A stretch of 64,000 nt of DNA, taken from NCBI GenBank assembly GCA_022772085.1, contig JALFBN010000017.1:62001-126000 (forward strand), read 5' to 3'. The notes under the pieces are model-generated. The model was not told where the DNA came from and made no database searches. It saw only the letters and a list, made by a program, of their open reading frames with translations. Shown here piece by piece: positions 46,669 to 55,067 of this stretch. Both the position numbers and the translations under genes were made by a program. The first letter of the stretch is position 1. Each line of letters starts with the position of its first letter. This DNA comes from Porphyromonas sp. (GTDB lineage: Bacteria > Bacteroidota > Bacteroidia > Bacteroidales > Porphyromonadaceae).

Positions 46669-47109
46669 CTAAAAGGCGATACCATGATACAATCGCCACC
46701 CCCAAAGGGAGAAGGCAATAAGCACTAAGGGAATAACAACCCACCAATGTTTTTTGAAGACCAATTCAAGGCGATGAATGGTCGGGTCCAGCGTATTTTT
46801 GCGCTTAAGCAGATCGTAAAAAAACCAAACATTAAGGAAGAGGATCGCAAAGAGAGTTAGCAAACCGTAGGGATTCATCCGCAAAGACGCACTGACCTCT
46901 CCCTGCAACAAGAGCAAAATGGCCCGCGTTGTACCGCACGCAGGACAAGGGATACCCGAAATCCAACGAAAAGGGCATGCCCAAATATGCCGAACCCATC
47001 CCATCGATACTACTGACAAATAGAGCACCGATAGGAGATCCAAAAACAATATATAGCGTTGTATTTTACCGAGCGAAACCGTAGCTAGAGAGGGCTGCAC
47101 GCAGAGCAT
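46669..47109 (-). CDS. DUF2752 membrane protein
   Basis: The 146-residue protein holds the DUF2752 signature CPFRWISGIPCPACGTTRA and two or three membrane helices (FLDLLSVLYLSVVSMGWV, LLTLFAILFLNVWFFY, WVVIPLVLIAFSLWGW). The Cys-rich motif may bind a metal or form disulfides, but the function is unknown. Its start overlaps the end of the TM2-domain gene by 44 bases, in a different frame, so the two are probably co-transcribed. A shorter start is possible at residue 36 (47004), but it would remove the first helix. Confidence 0.75.
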   Translation of the reverse strand: MLCVQPSLATVSLGKIQRYILFLDLLSVLYLSVVSMGWVRHIWACPFRWISGIPCPACGTTRAILLLLQGEVSASLRMNPYGLLTLFAILFLNVWFFYDLLKRKNTLDPTIHRLELVFKKHWWVVIPLVLIAFSLWGWRLYHGIAF

Positions 47110-47422
47110 TAAGGTTAAAATCCTTTGTTTTCTGCTGGATATTTATCGCATCAATAATGTAAAGGACTCCACAAAGACCTCCTGTTAATAGCTTGAGAAT
47201 GCCCATACCGACATCGCCCAAGATAAAACGATCAACTCCATAAGCACCTAAAAAGATTGAAAAGAGAAGCATCGTTGTAGGATCTTTGAAGTCAATGGCG
47301 AGGATATTGGGGGCAAGTCTCTCATCAGCATTCTGCAAAAGTTGCTTGACCTCAGGCAACATACGTACATCAAAATACTTTGCATTGATGAGGAGGAAAT
47401 TGTTAATCGTCTGTTCTGTCAT
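47066..47422 (-). CDS. TM2-domain membrane protein, copy 1
   Basis: The 118-residue protein has an N-terminal hydrophilic part (NNFLLINAKYFDVRMLPEVKQLL, residues about 7-29) followed by a TM2 domain: two helices (TMLLFSIFLGAYGVDRFILGDVGMGILKLLTGGLCGVLYIIDAI) with the conserved DRF turn. TM2 proteins are small, widespread and functionally obscure. It is similar throughout to the TM2 protein at 47653-47997, a likely tandem duplication, and overlaps DUF2752 downstream. Confidence 0.78.
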   Translation of the reverse strand: MTEQTINNFLLINAKYFDVRMLPEVKQLLQNADERLAPNILAIDFKDPTTMLLFSIFLGAYGVDRFILGDVGMGILKLLTGGLCGVLYIIDAINIQQKTKDFNLNALRAALSSYGFAR

Positions 47423-47505
47423 AGTTTGTACTTGTTTTTTGCTTCATTAAATTACCCTTACGGTCCCTCTATCTAATGACAAAGAAGAGGGCGAGATCTT
47501 CTCTG

Positions 47506-47513
47506 CAAATGTA
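47506..47513 (-). promoter_or_regulatory. Possible -7 element of the TM2 copy 1 gene
   Basis: The minus strand reads TACATTTG, matching TAnnTTTG, 84 bases before the ATG at 47422. No clear -33 element is present. Confidence 0.35.
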
Positions 47514-47652
47514 CAACTTCTCGAAAAATAATACGTAAAAAAGAGACCTACCCACCCTACACCTTAATGACCAAGAAGCAGAAAAGGCAAGTCTCTATTC
47601 TAAAAAATCCTTACGGAACCAAGGAGAATATCACCTCTTCCTCCCGAAAGAA

Positions 47653-47997
47653 TTAAATCTGACCAAGTGTTTCTTTGAGAAGATTTAGGTTAAAGTCCTT
47701 CGTTCGTTGTTGCACGGTAAAGAGGTCCACGAGAGACCAAATTCCACAACCACCAACAGTAAGAAGTTTAGCAACACCAAGGCCAACTTGACCAAGCATA
47801 AAGCGATCAACACCCAAAGAGCCGGCAACAAAAGCAATGATCAACATCATCATAGGATCCTTGAAAGAGACAGCCTGAATAGCGGGAAGCTTGCTTTCGT
47901 CTACATTAGCAAGGAGCTGCTTGATCTCTGCCTGATGAGTAGGAGCAAAGAATTTGGAGTTTTGCATCAAAAAGGAGCTGATTGTGTTTTCGTTCAT
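47653..47997 (-). CDS. TM2-domain membrane protein, copy 2
   Basis: The 114-residue paralogue of the TM2 protein at 47066-47422. It shares the N-terminal segment (SSFLMQNSKFFAPTHQAEIKQLLANVD), the FKDP turn, the DRF motif (GSLGVDRFMLGQVGLGVAKLL) and the tail QQRTKDFNLNLLKETL. Two membrane helices are predicted. It has its own promoter at 48073-48103. The 230-base gap to copy 1 holds only a weak promoter box and no terminator that I could identify. Confidence 0.78.
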   Translation of the reverse strand: MNENTISSFLMQNSKFFAPTHQAEIKQLLANVDESKLPAIQAVSFKDPMMMLIIAFVAGSLGVDRFMLGQVGLGVAKLLTVGGCGIWSLVDLFTVQQRTKDFNLNLLKETLGQI

Positions 47998-48072
47998 GAT
48001 GAATCTTTAATTTAGTTAGTTTACGTTCTATTGCAAAATGGGTTATGATACACATTCCCAACTTTCGCAGCA

Positions 48073-48103
48073 CAAATGTACAGAAATATCTGCAATAGAC
48101 AAA
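48073..48103 (-). promoter_or_regulatory. Promoter of the TM2 copy 2 gene
   Basis: Minus strand TTTG (48103-48100), 19-base spacer, TACATTTG (48080-48073). Predicted start near 48066, about 69 bases before the start codon at 47997. Confidence 0.6.
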
Positions 48104-48120
48104 CATTCTGCAAATCCTAT

Positions 48121-48153
48121 AAAAAATCCCCGAAACCTAGAAAAGTTTCGAGG
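48121..48153 (-). terminator. Intrinsic terminator of tRNA-Asn
   Basis: A stem of nine pairs (48128-48136 with 48145-48153, one mismatch) followed on the minus strand by TTTTTT (48126-48121). It lies about 22 bases past the tRNA 3' end. Confidence 0.8.
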
Positions 48154-48174
48154 ACTCTCTCTGTAAAATAGCGC

Positions 48175-48248
48175 GCTCCCTCTTGGGCTTGAACCAAGGA
48201 CCCCCTGATTAACAGTCAGATGCTCTAACCAACTGAGCTAAGGAAGCG
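48175..48248 (-). tRNA. tRNA-Asn (GTT)
   Basis: The 74-base minus-strand sequence folds into a standard cloverleaf: acceptor GCTTCCT pairing with AGGGAGC (one G-T), D arm with AGCTCAGTTGGTTAGAGC, anticodon loop CTGTTAA with anticodon GTT, and the TTCAAGC T-loop. The CCA end is not encoded. It has its own promoter (48266-48295) and terminator (48121-48153). Confidence 0.95.
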
Positions 48249-48265
48249 TTCGTTTTTCCAAGTGC

Positions 48266-48295
48266 AAAGGTAGTACAAAGTTCCAAACCTGCAAT
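48266..48295 (-). promoter_or_regulatory. Promoter of tRNA-Asn
   Basis: Minus strand TTG (48295-48293), 19-base spacer, TACCTTTG (48273-48266), an excellent consensus match. Predicted start near 48259, about 11 bases before the tRNA. Confidence 0.7.
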
Positions 48296-48395
48296 ACTTT
48301 TCGCGATTTTTTTACCCGAGACAATAGAGAATTGCTCTACACATACTGATTATCAAATGGTTATCAGGATGTCTTTTTCTCTATAAGAATACGAT

Positions 48396-49937
48396 TTATA
48401 CAGCCCCCCAAGAGGCACGATCGAGATTTCGGTACATAATGGCCTCACGAATGTGCTCTGCCTGCACGGTATCGCTCATAGCGAGGTCTGCAATGGTACG
48501 TGCAACCTTGAGGATTCGATCGTATGCCCGTGCGGAAAGACCGAAACGTTCCATCGCCATTTTAAGCAGGTTGAGACCCTCTTCGTCGGGACGTGCGAAG
48601 CGTTGAGTCAGAGTCGGAGTCATCTGCGCATTGCAATGTACATGGGGTATCGATGCAAAGCGAGCCGTTTGTCTGGCTCGAGCAGCGACCACGCGCTCTC
48701 GAATTCGGAGCGAGGGTTCTGAAGGAGTGGCTTTCGAAATTTCCTCAAAGGGTACAAGTGAGATCTCCACCTGTATATCGATCCGATCCATCAGAGGCCC
48801 CGAGACTTTTGACAAATACTTTTGCACAGCTCCGGGAGCACAAACGCATGCCCGCGTGGGGTGATTGTAATAACCGCACGGGCAAGGGTTCATCGCTGCT
48901 ACAAGCATAAAGGAGGCAGGATAATCAGCCGTGGCCTTAGCCCGAGAGACTGTAATGCAACGCTCCTCCATTGGTTGGCGCATCAGCTCTAGAACATTGC
49001 GGTTAAACTCTGCCAATTCATCCAAAAACAATACACCATTGTGCGCCAAACTAATCTCCCCGGGACGAGGAGAAGTGCCACCTCCCACGAGAGCAGGCAT
49101 TGAAATACTATGGTGTGGAGCGCGGAAGGGGCGACTGGTCATGAGTGTCGTGTGGTGAGCGAGTTTCCCTGCCACAGAGTAGATCTTGGTAGTCTCCAAA
49201 GACTCCTCCAGAGTAAACGGAGGCAAAATACCCGGTACCCGTTTGGCAATCATAGACTTACCCGACCCCGGAGCACCAACCATTAAGATATTATGCCCCC
49301 CTGCAGCGGCTACCTCAATGGCCCGCTTGACATTCTCCTGCCCTTTGACATCGGCAAAGTCATAGAGGAAATGCTCCTTGTGCGCTTCAAATTCGGCCCT
49401 CGTATCAACTTCGATAAGATCGAGCTCGCCTGATCCTTCAAGAAAATGTACCACCTCTTCCAACCGATCTGCGGCATAAACATTCAGACGATTGACAACA
49501 GCAGCTTCTCGGGCATTCTCTCGAGGGACTATAAGCCCTTTATATCCCAACTGCCGAGCCTTGATGGCAATGGGTAAAGCACCCTTCACGGGACGAATTG
49601 TTCCATCGAGCGAAAGTTCTCCAATCATCATGTACTGATCTAAACAATCGCTTTTGAAATACTCGCATGCACCGATAAGCCCTATGGCAATGGGCAAATC
49701 ATAAGAGGGTCCCTCTTTTTTAAGATCGCCCGGACTGAGATTGATCACACAACGGAAGCCATGCAACCGATACCCCGAGTGCTCCGAAGCCGTCTCAATA
49801 CGTTGATAACTCTCCTTCACAGAGGCATCCGGCAATCCTACCAATGAAATGGAAGCTCCCGACTCCACATTCACTTCTACAGTTACAAGGTGGGCATCAA
49901 TGCTAACGAGAGCCGCAGTATAGGTCTTGACAAGCAT
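48396..49937 (-). CDS. comM: ComM/YifB-family magnesium-chelatase-like ATPase
   Basis: A hexameric AAA+ helicase-like protein that in other bacteria aids branch migration during natural transformation. The 513-residue protein has an N-terminal Lon-like fold (VEVNVESGASISLVGLPDASVKESYQRIETA; FRCVINLSPGDLKKEGPSYDLPIAIG). It then has the AAA+ core with Walker A MVGAPGSGKSMIAKR (near 222), Walker B LFLDELAEF, a Cys-rich zinc-like segment (CPCGYYNHPTRACVC), and the C-terminal magnesium-chelatase domain ending RAYDRILKVARTIADLA. The gene is followed by tRNA-Asn on the same strand. Porphyromonas species are naturally transformable, which fits, but the role here is inferred. Confidence 0.9.
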   Translation of the reverse strand: MLVKTYTAALVSIDAHLVTVEVNVESGASISLVGLPDASVKESYQRIETASEHSGYRLHGFRCVINLSPGDLKKEGPSYDLPIAIGLIGACEYFKSDCLDQYMMIGELSLDGTIRPVKGALPIAIKARQLGYKGLIVPRENAREAAVVNRLNVYAADRLEEVVHFLEGSGELDLIEVDTRAEFEAHKEHFLYDFADVKGQENVKRAIEVAAAGGHNILMVGAPGSGKSMIAKRVPGILPPFTLEESLETTKIYSVAGKLAHHTTLMTSRPFRAPHHSISMPALVGGGTSPRPGEISLAHNGVLFLDELAEFNRNVLELMRQPMEERCITVSRAKATADYPASFMLVAAMNPCPCGYYNHPTRACVCAPGAVQKYLSKVSGPLMDRIDIQVEISLVPFEEISKATPSEPSLRIRERVVAARARQTARFASIPHVHCNAQMTPTLTQRFARPDEEGLNLLKMAMERFGLSARAYDRILKVARTIADLAMSDTVQAEHIREAIMYRNLDRASWGAV

Positions 49938-49949
49938 ATCAAAAGAAAG

Positions 49950-51026
49950 TTAGGGCAAATGACTAAGCAACGTAGCAATGGAGAAAAAATCCTCCGAGCG
50001 AAGCACCACTTCGGGACGTTTATTGATCACGACATAGGCAGGAAGCTGACCGATCCCAATATGATCCATAGCACTAAAGACAGCACCTCGAGGCGCATAG
50101 ATACGATAATACCGAGGATGAGGGAACTTTTGAGTTTGTTCGCGCGGTGTAAGGCGATAACTGATGAAAAGGAATCGATCGGAGTACCTGTACTTTCCTA
50201 AGAATTTAGCAACAGCCTTTTCCGATGTCGAGGATGGCTCATCCTCCAGAAACTCTATGATCGTGTAGCGATGGGTTGAATCCGATACATTAGGAAGCAT
50301 CTGCCGAATGGAGTCCGGCATAGGGAGTTGGCGGAGTATCGGAGTAAAATCTTTTCTTTGAGTATCTCTCCAATGGTCCGCCACCATGTGATACAGACGA
50401 AATGACTCCGGAAGCTCCTCTTGAGGATAGAGACGTTGAAAAAGTTGCATCCCCTCTTGGCCGGGGAAGAACTCATACATCAGCACCTCGGCATGGGGCT
50501 TATCCTTATGCTCTACGATGTAATCGGCAGCACAAGTACGTACCAACAGCCACAAACTATCAGAGGCTCGCGCATCCCCCTCCCGCAAGGCCTTGTCGTA
50601 ACGACGGATCAATTTCCGTTCGGACCGAATAAAATCACTTCTCAAATCCACCTCGGGATACCCTTCTACTCGAAAGAGGTGTGGAGACTGAAAGTCCATA
50701 TAGAGGTCGACCTGAGTACCCCTATTGAGCAACAATTCACAACTCCAGGAGCGATCTTCGGTAAAAAGAGAAGCCTTAGAGATCAAGGAGTCAGCATAAA
50801 GATCCAACAGGTGCTTCCCCGCCTCTTTATCTAGTTTTATGGTATCGAAAATGAGCATTCCCATCGTATCAGGGTGCTCTAGAAGTAAAGTAGGAGCAAT
50901 CGAATCCATCATCCCCTCCCAATGAACTACCACACGACACTGATCGGGTGCAATCTTTTCACAAGACTCCAAGCCCCATACCATCAGTAAGAGAGCCACT
51001 AGCGCATACGTATATCGTGAAAACAT
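49950..51026 (-). CDS. DUF4369-like lipoprotein without a thioredoxin CxxC motif
   Basis: The 358-residue protein has a lipoprotein signal (residues 1-22, ending GLESC). The first part (about 30-120) has the beta-strand pattern of the DUF4369 domain that often precedes a thioredoxin-like domain in Bacteroidota (GMLIFDTIKLDKEAGKHLLDLYADSL). The second half (about 240-358) shows a thioredoxin-like order with SDRFLFISYRLTPREQ and a cis-proline-like QLPAYVVINKRPEVVLR. There is no CxxC, so it is unlikely to be a disulfide oxidoreductase. Its role is unknown. It is on the same strand as comM. Confidence 0.55.
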   Translation of the reverse strand: MFSRYTYALVALLLMVWGLESCEKIAPDQCRVVVHWEGMMDSIAPTLLLEHPDTMGMLIFDTIKLDKEAGKHLLDLYADSLISKASLFTEDRSWSCELLLNRGTQVDLYMDFQSPHLFRVEGYPEVDLRSDFIRSERKLIRRYDKALREGDARASDSLWLLVRTCAADYIVEHKDKPHAEVLMYEFFPGQEGMQLFQRLYPQEELPESFRLYHMVADHWRDTQRKDFTPILRQLPMPDSIRQMLPNVSDSTHRYTIIEFLEDEPSSTSEKAVAKFLGKYRYSDRFLFISYRLTPREQTQKFPHPRYYRIYAPRGAVFSAMDHIGIGQLPAYVVINKRPEVVLRSEDFFSIATLLSHLP

Positions 51027-51059
51027 CTTGACTTAATACCTTTAGTGAATTATCCACCA

Positions 51060-51067
51060 CAAAAGTA
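51060..51067 (-). promoter_or_regulatory. Possible -7 element of the DUF4369-like lipoprotein gene
   Basis: Minus strand TACTTTTG matches TAnnTTTG and lies 34 bases before the start codon at 51026. No -33 element is evident. Confidence 0.35.
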
Positions 51068-51128
51068 GATATAAAAAAAGAGCTGTGCGCCCCTTGAATC
51101 GATTATCTGAAAAGATCGAATTAGGATC

Positions 51129-51761
51129 TCAACACCCACCAACAAATCTTGGGAAGTCAGTCTCCAACTGCTGTAATAGCGTACAAATAGTTGGAATCAG
51201 AGGGCGATCCTCTCCATTAAACACCTGATAAAAAGACGTATCTTCTCCGGGCATAATCTGCTTTTGGGCTTGAATGCGTCGGAGAGCCTCCTCTCTGGTT
51301 GTCGCATCTCGCTTTAGAATCCGTATGATACGCTCCTCCTCAGGAGCCTCCACCCACACGACTGCTGTACAATATCGAGAAAACCCACTTGGATATAGGA
51401 TGGCACTCTCCACTCCAACCCATGAGCAGGAGGAATGCAACTCCTGCCAGCACATAAATGCTCGCCCGACAGCAGGATGCACGAGTGCCTCCACCTCTTG
51501 ACGTACCGAAGTATGTTCAAAAATAATCCGTGCGAGAGCTTTCGGATCAAAAAGCCCACCTTGGGCTTCGGGATAAAGATTTGCACCAAGACGTGCCGTG
51601 AGTTGCTCTTTTAGCTGAGGATCTTGGTCATACAATGCTTTTGCCTCTCGATCACAATCGAATACAGGTATCCCCATCACCTCGAGGAGGCGAGAGACGA
51701 CACTTTTGCCGCTACCAATTCCACCTGCGATCCCCAGCACTCGGGGCATTGTCCTATTCAT
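51129..51761 (-). CDS. coaE: Dephospho-CoA kinase
   Basis: Last step of CoA synthesis: phosphorylates dephospho-CoA. The 210-residue form starting MNRTMPRVLGIAGGIGSGKSVVSRLLEVMG has a P-loop (GGIGSGKS), and VFDCDREAKALYDQD, EALVHPAVGRAF and AVVWVEAPEEERIIRILKRD are typical of CoaE. The start is ambiguous: an upstream GTG (51770) and a downstream ATG (51749) are also in frame. The ATG at 51761 overlaps the stop of the YbbR-like gene by 8 bases and is my choice. The order yajC, ybbR-like, coaE is common in Bacteroidota. Confidence 0.9.
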   Translation of the reverse strand: MNRTMPRVLGIAGGIGSGKSVVSRLLEVMGIPVFDCDREAKALYDQDPQLKEQLTARLGANLYPEAQGGLFDPKALARIIFEHTSVRQEVEALVHPAVGRAFMCWQELHSSCSWVGVESAILYPSGFSRYCTAVVWVEAPEEERIIRILKRDATTREEALRRIQAQKQIMPGEDTSFYQVFNGEDRPLIPTICTLLQQLETDFPRFVGGC

Positions 51762-52809
51762 GAACACCACTCTCTCGGATAAATTGGATGCGTGCAGGCG
51801 TAATACGATAATTGATAAGCCACTCGGGAGGCGTTATCAGATAGACGGTAAAGAATTGGGCTTGATCTCCATGAGCCATCGCTGTGCTGTCCGATGCGAA
51901 AATCTCTTGGTAATCAACCATGAGCGTAAAGTCCTCAGGACTCACTGTATTGTACATCGACATAGGGATTGCTACCCGCAATTGCGCACGAGATGGGAGC
52001 AATGTCAGCGAAACATCCTCCGGCTTGTGCTCCACTTCAATGGGTAGCTCCAAGACTTTTTCGGTGAATTTGACAAACTCAGCCGTTGCCAGGACTTTAG
52101 GGACTCCTAGACGCACACCCTCCACGCTGATTAACCCGACGGGCATGGCATGGATAATGTTTTCGCCCTCTTGTCGTAAAACAACGCTATCTGTGTAGAT
52201 CCTTTTAATCTTATGCAACTGATCACGGCTTCCGTAAATGGTAACAGTCGCAGGCTCCAGGATTAAGTTTTTAAGCAGATGACCGTCCGAAAACTCCACC
52301 TGTACCCTATTTTCGATCGGTACAACCTTTGATTCGAGGCGAGATAGTTTGTAATCAATCTCATTAGGCGATATAGCAATGATTTTGGTTGTATTGGATT
52401 CTAAGCGGGTCTGCACACTTTGATTGAGAAGTGCAGAGGAGAGAAACAAGCGTCGATCTCGCCGTGCTCGTGAGACATCAACATCCAACTTTATCGGCTG
52501 AATAGAGAAAAAAGTATAATTAAAAAGGATAGAAAACCCTGTATCCTCTATGGTAACCTGCAACGTTTCCGGAAGGTCGCCATCCGGAGCAAACTCTAAT
52601 AAATCGGGATACTCCAGGGGGATGGTGATGACCTTTTGGTAACGCTCTTCTAAACTTGTGACCAACCACCACCCGGCAGAGGCGAGCAAGAAGACAAGAA
52701 ACGAAAGCAAACGACGCCCACGAGGCGAACGAGCTCCGAAAGAACTCACGCGGCGAGAAGCTTTATTCCCCATGGGCAAACTACGTTTCATAAGCAAACG
52801 AAGATTCAT
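51754..52809 (-). CDS. YbbR/CdaR-like membrane protein
   Basis: The 351-residue protein has a basic cytosolic start, one transmembrane helix (about 34-52, LSFLVFLLASAGWWLV) and a series of YbbR-like beta domains (VVPIENRVQVEFSDGHLLKNLILEPATVTIYGSRDQLHKIKRIYTDSV). In Firmicutes CdaR regulates the diadenylate cyclase CdaA; no cyclase is adjacent here, so that role is not claimed. It lies between yajC (177 bases upstream) and coaE, which it overlaps. Confidence 0.75.
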   Translation of the reverse strand: MNLRLLMKRSLPMGNKASRRVSSFGARSPRGRRLLSFLVFLLASAGWWLVTSLEERYQKVITIPLEYPDLLEFAPDGDLPETLQVTIEDTGFSILFNYTFFSIQPIKLDVDVSRARRDRRLFLSSALLNQSVQTRLESNTTKIIAISPNEIDYKLSRLESKVVPIENRVQVEFSDGHLLKNLILEPATVTIYGSRDQLHKIKRIYTDSVVLRQEGENIIHAMPVGLISVEGVRLGVPKVLATAEFVKFTEKVLELPIEVEHKPEDVSLTLLPSRAQLRVAIPMSMYNTVSPEDFTLMVDYQEIFASDSTAMAHGDQAQFFTVYLITPPEWLINYRITPARIQFIRESGVHE

Positions 52810-52986
52810 GCAACAACATCCTTTGCAGCAGTAGAGAGACAGGTATATAACCCTCCAAAAACAGGCACGAGAGACGGAAGAGATCCAATAAATCTCCTCC
52901 TCTCCATGCCCTTAAATATCTAGTCCATGCGCTTTCTCCAGGATTTCACAGAGACAAAGAGGGCGCACAGAAAAAAGTGAGAACTT

Positions 52987-53319
52987 TTACTTCTGCTCCG
53001 CCACATCGGTAGAAGAAGCATATACAGAAGTTTTATCGATCTTGATATGTATGTCCTTTGCAACTTCTACCACAAATTCCTTTTCGAGAACTTTAGAGAT
53101 TTTTCCATGAATTCCCCCCGCGGTAATCACACGGTCTCCCTCTTTCATTGCCTCGCGCTTGCGTTGCAACTCCTTTTGACGCTTAGACTGCGGACGGATA
53201 AAGAAAAGCCAAAAGATAAGGATCAGTACGACCATCATGATGATAGTACCCCAAGAACCTCCCATCAAGCCACCTGCGGCAGCACCGGGAGCAGCTGCAT
53301 CTAACAAAAATAGATTCAT
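52987..53319 (-). CDS. yajC: Preprotein translocase subunit YajC
   Basis: The small SecDF-associated protein of 110 residues. After a short Ala/Gly-rich start (LDAAAPGAAAGGLMGGSWG) one membrane helix (about 25-41) is followed by the hallmark FFIRPQSKRQKELQRKREAMKEGDRVITAGGIHGKISKVLEKEFVVEVAKDIHIKI. A basic C-terminal helix follows in the cytosol. It precedes the ybbR-like and coaE genes on the same strand. Confidence 0.92.
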   Translation of the reverse strand: MNLFLLDAAAPGAAAGGLMGGSWGTIIMMVVLILIFWLFFIRPQSKRQKELQRKREAMKEGDRVITAGGIHGKISKVLEKEFVVEVAKDIHIKIDKTSVYASSTDVAEQK

Positions 53320-53350
53320 CGTTGTTTTATTATCATTTAAATTCCAACTA

Positions 53351-53358
53351 CAAACTTA
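53351..53358 (-). promoter_or_regulatory. Possible -7 element of yajC
   Basis: Minus strand TAAGTTTG matches TAnnTTTG, 32 bases before the yajC start codon. No clear -33 element is visible. Confidence 0.35.
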
Positions 53359-53407
53359 CGAATAAATTGGGAGTTAGTGCTAGGAAGCCGGGACGAGAAG
53401 CATAGAT

Positions 53408-54373
53408 TTAGTCCGTCCAATCTGTGGGTAATTGGGAAGAATAGCCCATCTCTCGGATGAGTGCCATGTCCTCCTCGGCACGGGCTCCGACAGTGGTCAG
53501 CATATCCCCCGTAATAGCTGCATTGATCCCGATATACATTGCTTTACGCACGACGGGAAGGGGGATCTGTATTCGCCCTCCACTAAAACGAAGAAATGCT
53601 CGAGGGTTAATTAACCGAAATAGTGCTACTGTTGTGAGATATTCCTCCTCCTTCAAATGCTCCTGCATATCCAAAGGCGTCCCGGGAATGGGGTGCAACA
53701 CATTAATGGGAATAGACCGCACTCCTAAGTCTCGAAGGAATAGCGCAAAGTCAATACGATCCTCCATTGTCTCCCCCATACCAATAATTCCTCCCGAACA
53801 AATACGCATCCCCACACGACGAGCCGCCTTGATTGTCTTGATCTTATCCTCTTGCGTATGGGTCGTACAGAGCTGAGCAAAATAACGGGGAGAAGTCTCC
53901 ATATTGCAATGATAGGTGGTGACTCCTGCATCATAGAGGATCTGAAGTCGCTCCTCATCAAGCAATCCGAGCGATGCACAGCAATGAATATCACTAGCCT
54001 CACGAATATCTTGGTAGATAGAGGCTACCCGTCGGGTCTCTAGCAATGATAGAGAACGTCCCCCTGCCACAAGAGAAAAGCGACGAATCCCTTGCCGACG
54101 ATTGTAACAGGCTTGCGCTACGCACTCCTCCGATGAGAGGAGGGGATAAACCTCCGCCCCCGTCGTATAGTGGCGACTTTGTGCACACCACTTACAATCC
54201 TCGGGGCAATTACCACTCTTGACATTGATAATAGAGCACGTATCGAAGGCTGGTCCTAAAAGGGAAGTGACCCGATGTGCCAATTCATACAATTCGGAGC
54301 GATCAACGTGATGCAGGAGATGAAGAGCCTCATCTCGGGTTAGAGGCTTATCGGGATTGTAAGTAAAGTCCAA
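53408..54373 (-). CDS. bioB: Biotin synthase
   Basis: Radical-SAM enzyme that inserts sulfur into dethiobiotin. The 321-residue protein has the 4Fe-4S motif CPEDCKWC (Cys56, Cys60, Cys63), then [42 protein letters not shown] and the Arg of FRFSGGR-like LRFSGGRIQ that binds the auxiliary cluster. The start codon appears to be TTG (54371-54373); I found no in-frame ATG upstream before a stop within about 60 bases. Length is close to the usual 320-346. No other bio gene is in the window. Confidence 0.9.
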   Translation of the reverse strand: MDFTYNPDKPLTRDEALHLLHHVDRSELYELAHRVTSLLGPAFDTCSIINVKSGNCPEDCKWCAQSRHYTTGAEVYPLLSSEECVAQACYNRRQGIRRFSLVAGGRSLSLLETRRVASIYQDIREASDIHCCASLGLLDEERLQILYDAGVTTYHCNMETSPRYFAQLCTTHTQEDKIKTIKAARRVGMRICSGGIIGMGETMEDRIDFALFLRDLGVRSIPINVLHPIPGTPLDMQEHLKEEEYLTTVALFRLINPRAFLRFSGGRIQIPLPVVRKAMYIGINAAITGDMLTTVGARAEEDMALIREMGYSSQLPTDWTD

Positions 54374-54475
54374 AGTATTCGTACAAGGGATTAAATGAAA
54401 GCAGGAGGGATAATCGGATACATAGCACCCGAAGTCCTAGAGTCCTCCCCTCCCGTACATATTTTTGTAAGCGGT

Positions 54476-55033
54476 TTAGTATAGAATACCATCGGCAACC
54501 TCTTTGGCAGCAGTAGTTCCAAGAAGAGCCTCTACGAGAGCCAAACCAAACGGAATAGAAGCTGCAGGACCTTTACCCGTAATGATAGCTCCATCAACGA
54601 CCACAAGATCCGAAAGCACCTCTGCACCCTTCATTTTGGGTTCACATCCCGGGTAACATGTAGCGCGTTTACCCTGCAACATCCCCTCTTCGCCCAAAAT
54701 AAATGCAGGAGAGGCACAGATTGCTCCCACAATACCTCGATTCGTATCCAATTGACGGCGTATCATAGCAAGCAACTCAGGGGAGTCATGCAGATTCTGT
54801 GCACCGGGCAACCCTCCCGGTAGCACGAGGGCATCAGCCTCTTGCTGGGCAATCTCCTTGAGCGTGCAATCTGCGGTATAAGGTACACCGTGCGCACCTA
54901 CAACTACTCTATTGTCTGTTACAGCAACCGTCTTCACCTCAAGTCCTGCGCGACGCAAGAGGTCTATTGGTGTTACGGCTTCGATCTCTTCAAAACCCTC
55001 TGCGAGGAAGATAAATGCATTCTTCTTTTCCAT
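54476..55033 (-). CDS. DJ-1/PfpI family protein
   Basis: The 185-residue protein starting MEKKNAFIFLAEGFEEIEAVTPIDLLRRAG has the DJ-1 layout: AEGFEEIEA early glutamate, ALVLPGGLPGA, GIVGAICASPAFIL with the nucleophile-elbow Cys, and CYPGCEPKM. It resembles the YajL/ThiJ branch. Biochemical roles proposed for this branch (deglycase, chaperone) are disputed. An in-frame start at 55144 would add a poor N-terminal extension and overlap the tonB-like gene by 77 bases, so ATG 55033 is chosen. It sits 34 bases downstream of tonB. Confidence 0.82.
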   Translation of the reverse strand: MEKKNAFIFLAEGFEEIEAVTPIDLLRRAGLEVKTVAVTDNRVVVGAHGVPYTADCTLKEIAQQEADALVLPGGLPGAQNLHDSPELLAMIRRQLDTNRGIVGAICASPAFILGEEGMLQGKRATCYPGCEPKMKGAEVLSDLVVVDGAIITGKGPAASIPFGLALVEALLGTTAAKEVADGILY

Positions 55034-55067
55034 AGGAAACTTGAATAATTTAGAGAAATTGGAACAA

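Noticed and set aside
48453-48910. Plus-strand ORFs opposite comM
   Set aside because: They are reverse-frame shadows of the AAA+ gene.
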